Assembly: GCA_002451755.1 (NCBI GenBank)
Contig: DKDF01000062.1
Location: forward strand, 1-16,194
Source: Ruminococcaceae bacterium UBA6855
Lineage (GTDB): Bacteria; Bacillota; Clostridia; Oscillospirales; Acutalibacteraceae
DNA length: 16,194 nt
Reading direction: 5' to 3'
Of the stretch, positions 14,880-16,194 are shown piece after piece; within the stretch, counting starts at the first letter, position 1, and each line of letters opens with the position of its first letter. The translations under genes and the position numbers were made by a program. The notes under the pieces were generated by a model, which ran no database searches, was not told where the DNA came from, and worked only from the letters and a program-made list of their open reading frames with translations.

Positions 14880-16064
14880 TCAATTTTTCACTTTTCTGCG
14901 TTTTGTAAAAATTGTCAGCACGGTTAAAAGCGCCGGGAAAAATATGGCGCAGAGTATGCCTTTTTTGAGGTCGTCGCCGAATACGCTCGCCATCATTCCT
15001 GCAAAAGTAGGTCCGGAAGAACAGCCGAGATCGCCGCCGAGCGCCAGAAGAGCAAACATCGCCGTTCCGCCGCCCTTTATCCCCGCGGACGCCTTGCTGA
15101 ACGTTCCCGGCCACATGATGCCGACCGAGAAGCCGCACAGCGCGACTCCGACAAGTCCGAGCACCGCAGAGGAGCTGAGCGCAATGAGCAGATAAGACAC
15201 CATGCACAGCGCGCCGCTGAAAATCATCATGCCGTCGAGATCGATTTTGTCGCCGAATTTGCCGTATATCACGCGCGACACGCCCATGAGCACGGAGAAG
15301 AGCATGGGGCCGGCGAGGTCGCCGACTGTCTTTGAGACGCCGAGACCCTTTTCCGCAAAGGTCGAAGCCCACTGGCTGACCGCCTGTTCGCTCGCGCCGG
15401 AGCAGAGTATCAGCAGCATGAATATCCAGAACATTCTGTTGCCGAGCAGCTGTTTGAACGAGAGCCCCGTCTCCCCTTCTTCGATAAGCGGAGCTATCGG
15501 CACGCGGATAAAGTTCAAGGCATTGACTATCGGCACGACCGCCCAGATAAGTGCGAGATACTTCCAGTTAGCCGTTGTGAATATCGAGAAATAGAGCGTT
15601 GAAATGCCGACGACGGCGACGCTGCCCCAGCAATAGAACGAGTGGAGCAGGCTCATCATCTTCTCTTTGTTATCCGTCGGGCACGCTTCGACTATCGGGC
15701 TGACTATAACTTCGAGCAGTCCGCCGCCGACCGCGTATAGCACGACGGAAATGAGCAGACCGACAAACGGCGATGGCAGAATATCCGGCAAAACGGTCAA
15801 TGAAACAAGTCCCGCCGCCGCGAACACATGAGCCATAATTGCCGCCGCGCGGTAGCCTATCTTATCGATAAAGAACGCGGAGAGCAGATCGATGCAAAGC
15901 TGTAGAATAAAATTGACGGTTATCAGCGCGGTTATCTTTGAAAGCTCGATGCCGTAGCTCTTGTTGAAAGTCAGAAACAGCAGGGGCACGAAGTTGTTGA
16001 CTATCGCCTGGACGACATAGCCCGCGAAGCAGGCGTTGACGGTCGATTTATAATTTTTCTTCAT
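14880..16064 (-). CDS. Major facilitator superfamily transporter (sugar/fucose-permease-like)
   Basis: A 394-residue integral membrane protein with twelve hydrophobic segments expected from its length and pattern. A motif-A-like loop after the second segment reads DKIGYRAAA, and the second half has the parallel GKFGDKIDLDG loop. The GSVAVVG, GGGLLEV and WPGTFSKASAGIKGGGTAMFALLALGGDLG stretches resemble the fucose permease/FucP-like branch, but I cannot name the substrate. The ATG at 16064 is chosen over a longer in-frame codon because it has AAGG at 16072-16075, starts the hydrophobic protein (MKKNYKSTVNACFAGYVVQ) and overlaps the stop of the upstream paralogue by 4 bases (ATGA), indicating coupled translation. 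It is the last gene before the terminator. Confidence 0.9.
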   Translation of the reverse strand: MKKNYKSTVNACFAGYVVQAIVNNFVPLLFLTFNKSYGIELSKITALITVNFILQLCIDLLSAFFIDKIGYRAAAIMAHVFAAAGLVSLTVLPDILPSPFVGLLISVVLYAVGGGLLEVIVSPIVEACPTDNKEKMMSLLHSFYCWGSVAVVGISTLYFSIFTTANWKYLALIWAVVPIVNALNFIRVPIAPLIEEGETGLSFKQLLGNRMFWIFMLLILCSGASEQAVSQWASTFAEKGLGVSKTVGDLAGPMLFSVLMGVSRVIYGKFGDKIDLDGMMIFSGALCMVSYLLIALSSSAVLGLVGVALCGFSVGIMWPGTFSKASAGIKGGGTAMFALLALGGDLGCSSGPTFAGMMASVFGDDLKKGILCAIFFPALLTVLTIFTKRRKVKN

Positions 16065-16194
16065 GACTTTGCCTTCTTTCTGCGGCGCGGAATAATGAAC
16101 TCGCGCACGAGCATTATCACCGACAGAGTCAGCGGGAATATGACGGCGCAAAGTATGCCCTTTTTGAGGTCATCGCCGAACGCACTCGCCATCA
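16061..16194 (-). CDS. C-terminal fragment of a second, paralogous MFS transporter (5' part outside window)
   Basis: The minus strand is open from the window edge to a TGA at 16061-16063 and encodes 43 residues beginning MASAFGDDLKKGILCA and ending RRRKKAKS. The matching end of the neighbouring transporter reads MASVFGDDLKKGILCA, so the two are tandem duplicates. The rest of the gene, including the start, lies outside the window. The stop overlaps the start of the downstream transporter (ATGA). Confidence 0.85.
   Translation of the reverse strand, partial: MASAFGDDLKKGILCAVIFPLTLSVIMLVREFIIPRRRKKAKS

Overview
The window looks like a chromosomal segment of an uncultured member of the Clostridia (Bacillota), possibly a gut Oscillospirales-type organism. 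The support is a mid-to-high GC genome with AT-rich promoters, strong AGGAGG-like ribosome binding sites, a T-box riboswitch, a Gram-positive style LexA box in front of recA, a CDP-glycerol transferase, and a lipoprotein of the DUF3798 family. The genus cannot be fixed from the sequence alone. Nearly all genes lie on the minus strand; only groEL at the left edge is on the plus strand.

Layout, left to right. The plus-strand groEL (5' end outside the window) ends at 1574 and meets a minus-strand operon head-on; each has its own intrinsic terminator in the 70-90 bases between them. That minus operon (promoter near 6418-6446) reads GH2 glycosidase, CDP-glycerol glycerophosphotransferase-like enzyme, DUF3798 lipoprotein, tmk. 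Upstream of it is cysE-cysS, whose leader carries a cysteine-specific T-box riboswitch (8917-9198) followed by about 400 nt of non-coding DNA full of small inverted repeats. Next comes rimO-pgsA, then recX-recA with a SOS-type operator, then a Na+/phosphate cotransporter with a PhoU-like tail, and finally two tandem paralogous major facilitator transporters, the outer one cut by the window edge.

How it fits together. Most of the window is housekeeping: protein folding (groEL), dTTP synthesis (tmk), cysteine synthesis and charging under tRNA-Cys control (cysE-cysS), ribosome modification (rimO), phospholipid synthesis (pgsA), and recombination and SOS (recA-recX). The accessory parts are the GH2/CDP-glycerol/DUF3798 cluster (sugar trimming, an envelope polymer and a possible solute receptor) and the duplicated transporters. 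I see no CRISPR array, transposase, phage gene, toxin-antitoxin pair, rRNA or tRNA. I did not find a convincing undescribed multi-gene system. The best leads are the repeat-filled spacer between the T-box and cysE, the orphan DUF3798 lipoprotein operon, the tandem transporters, and the recA control region.
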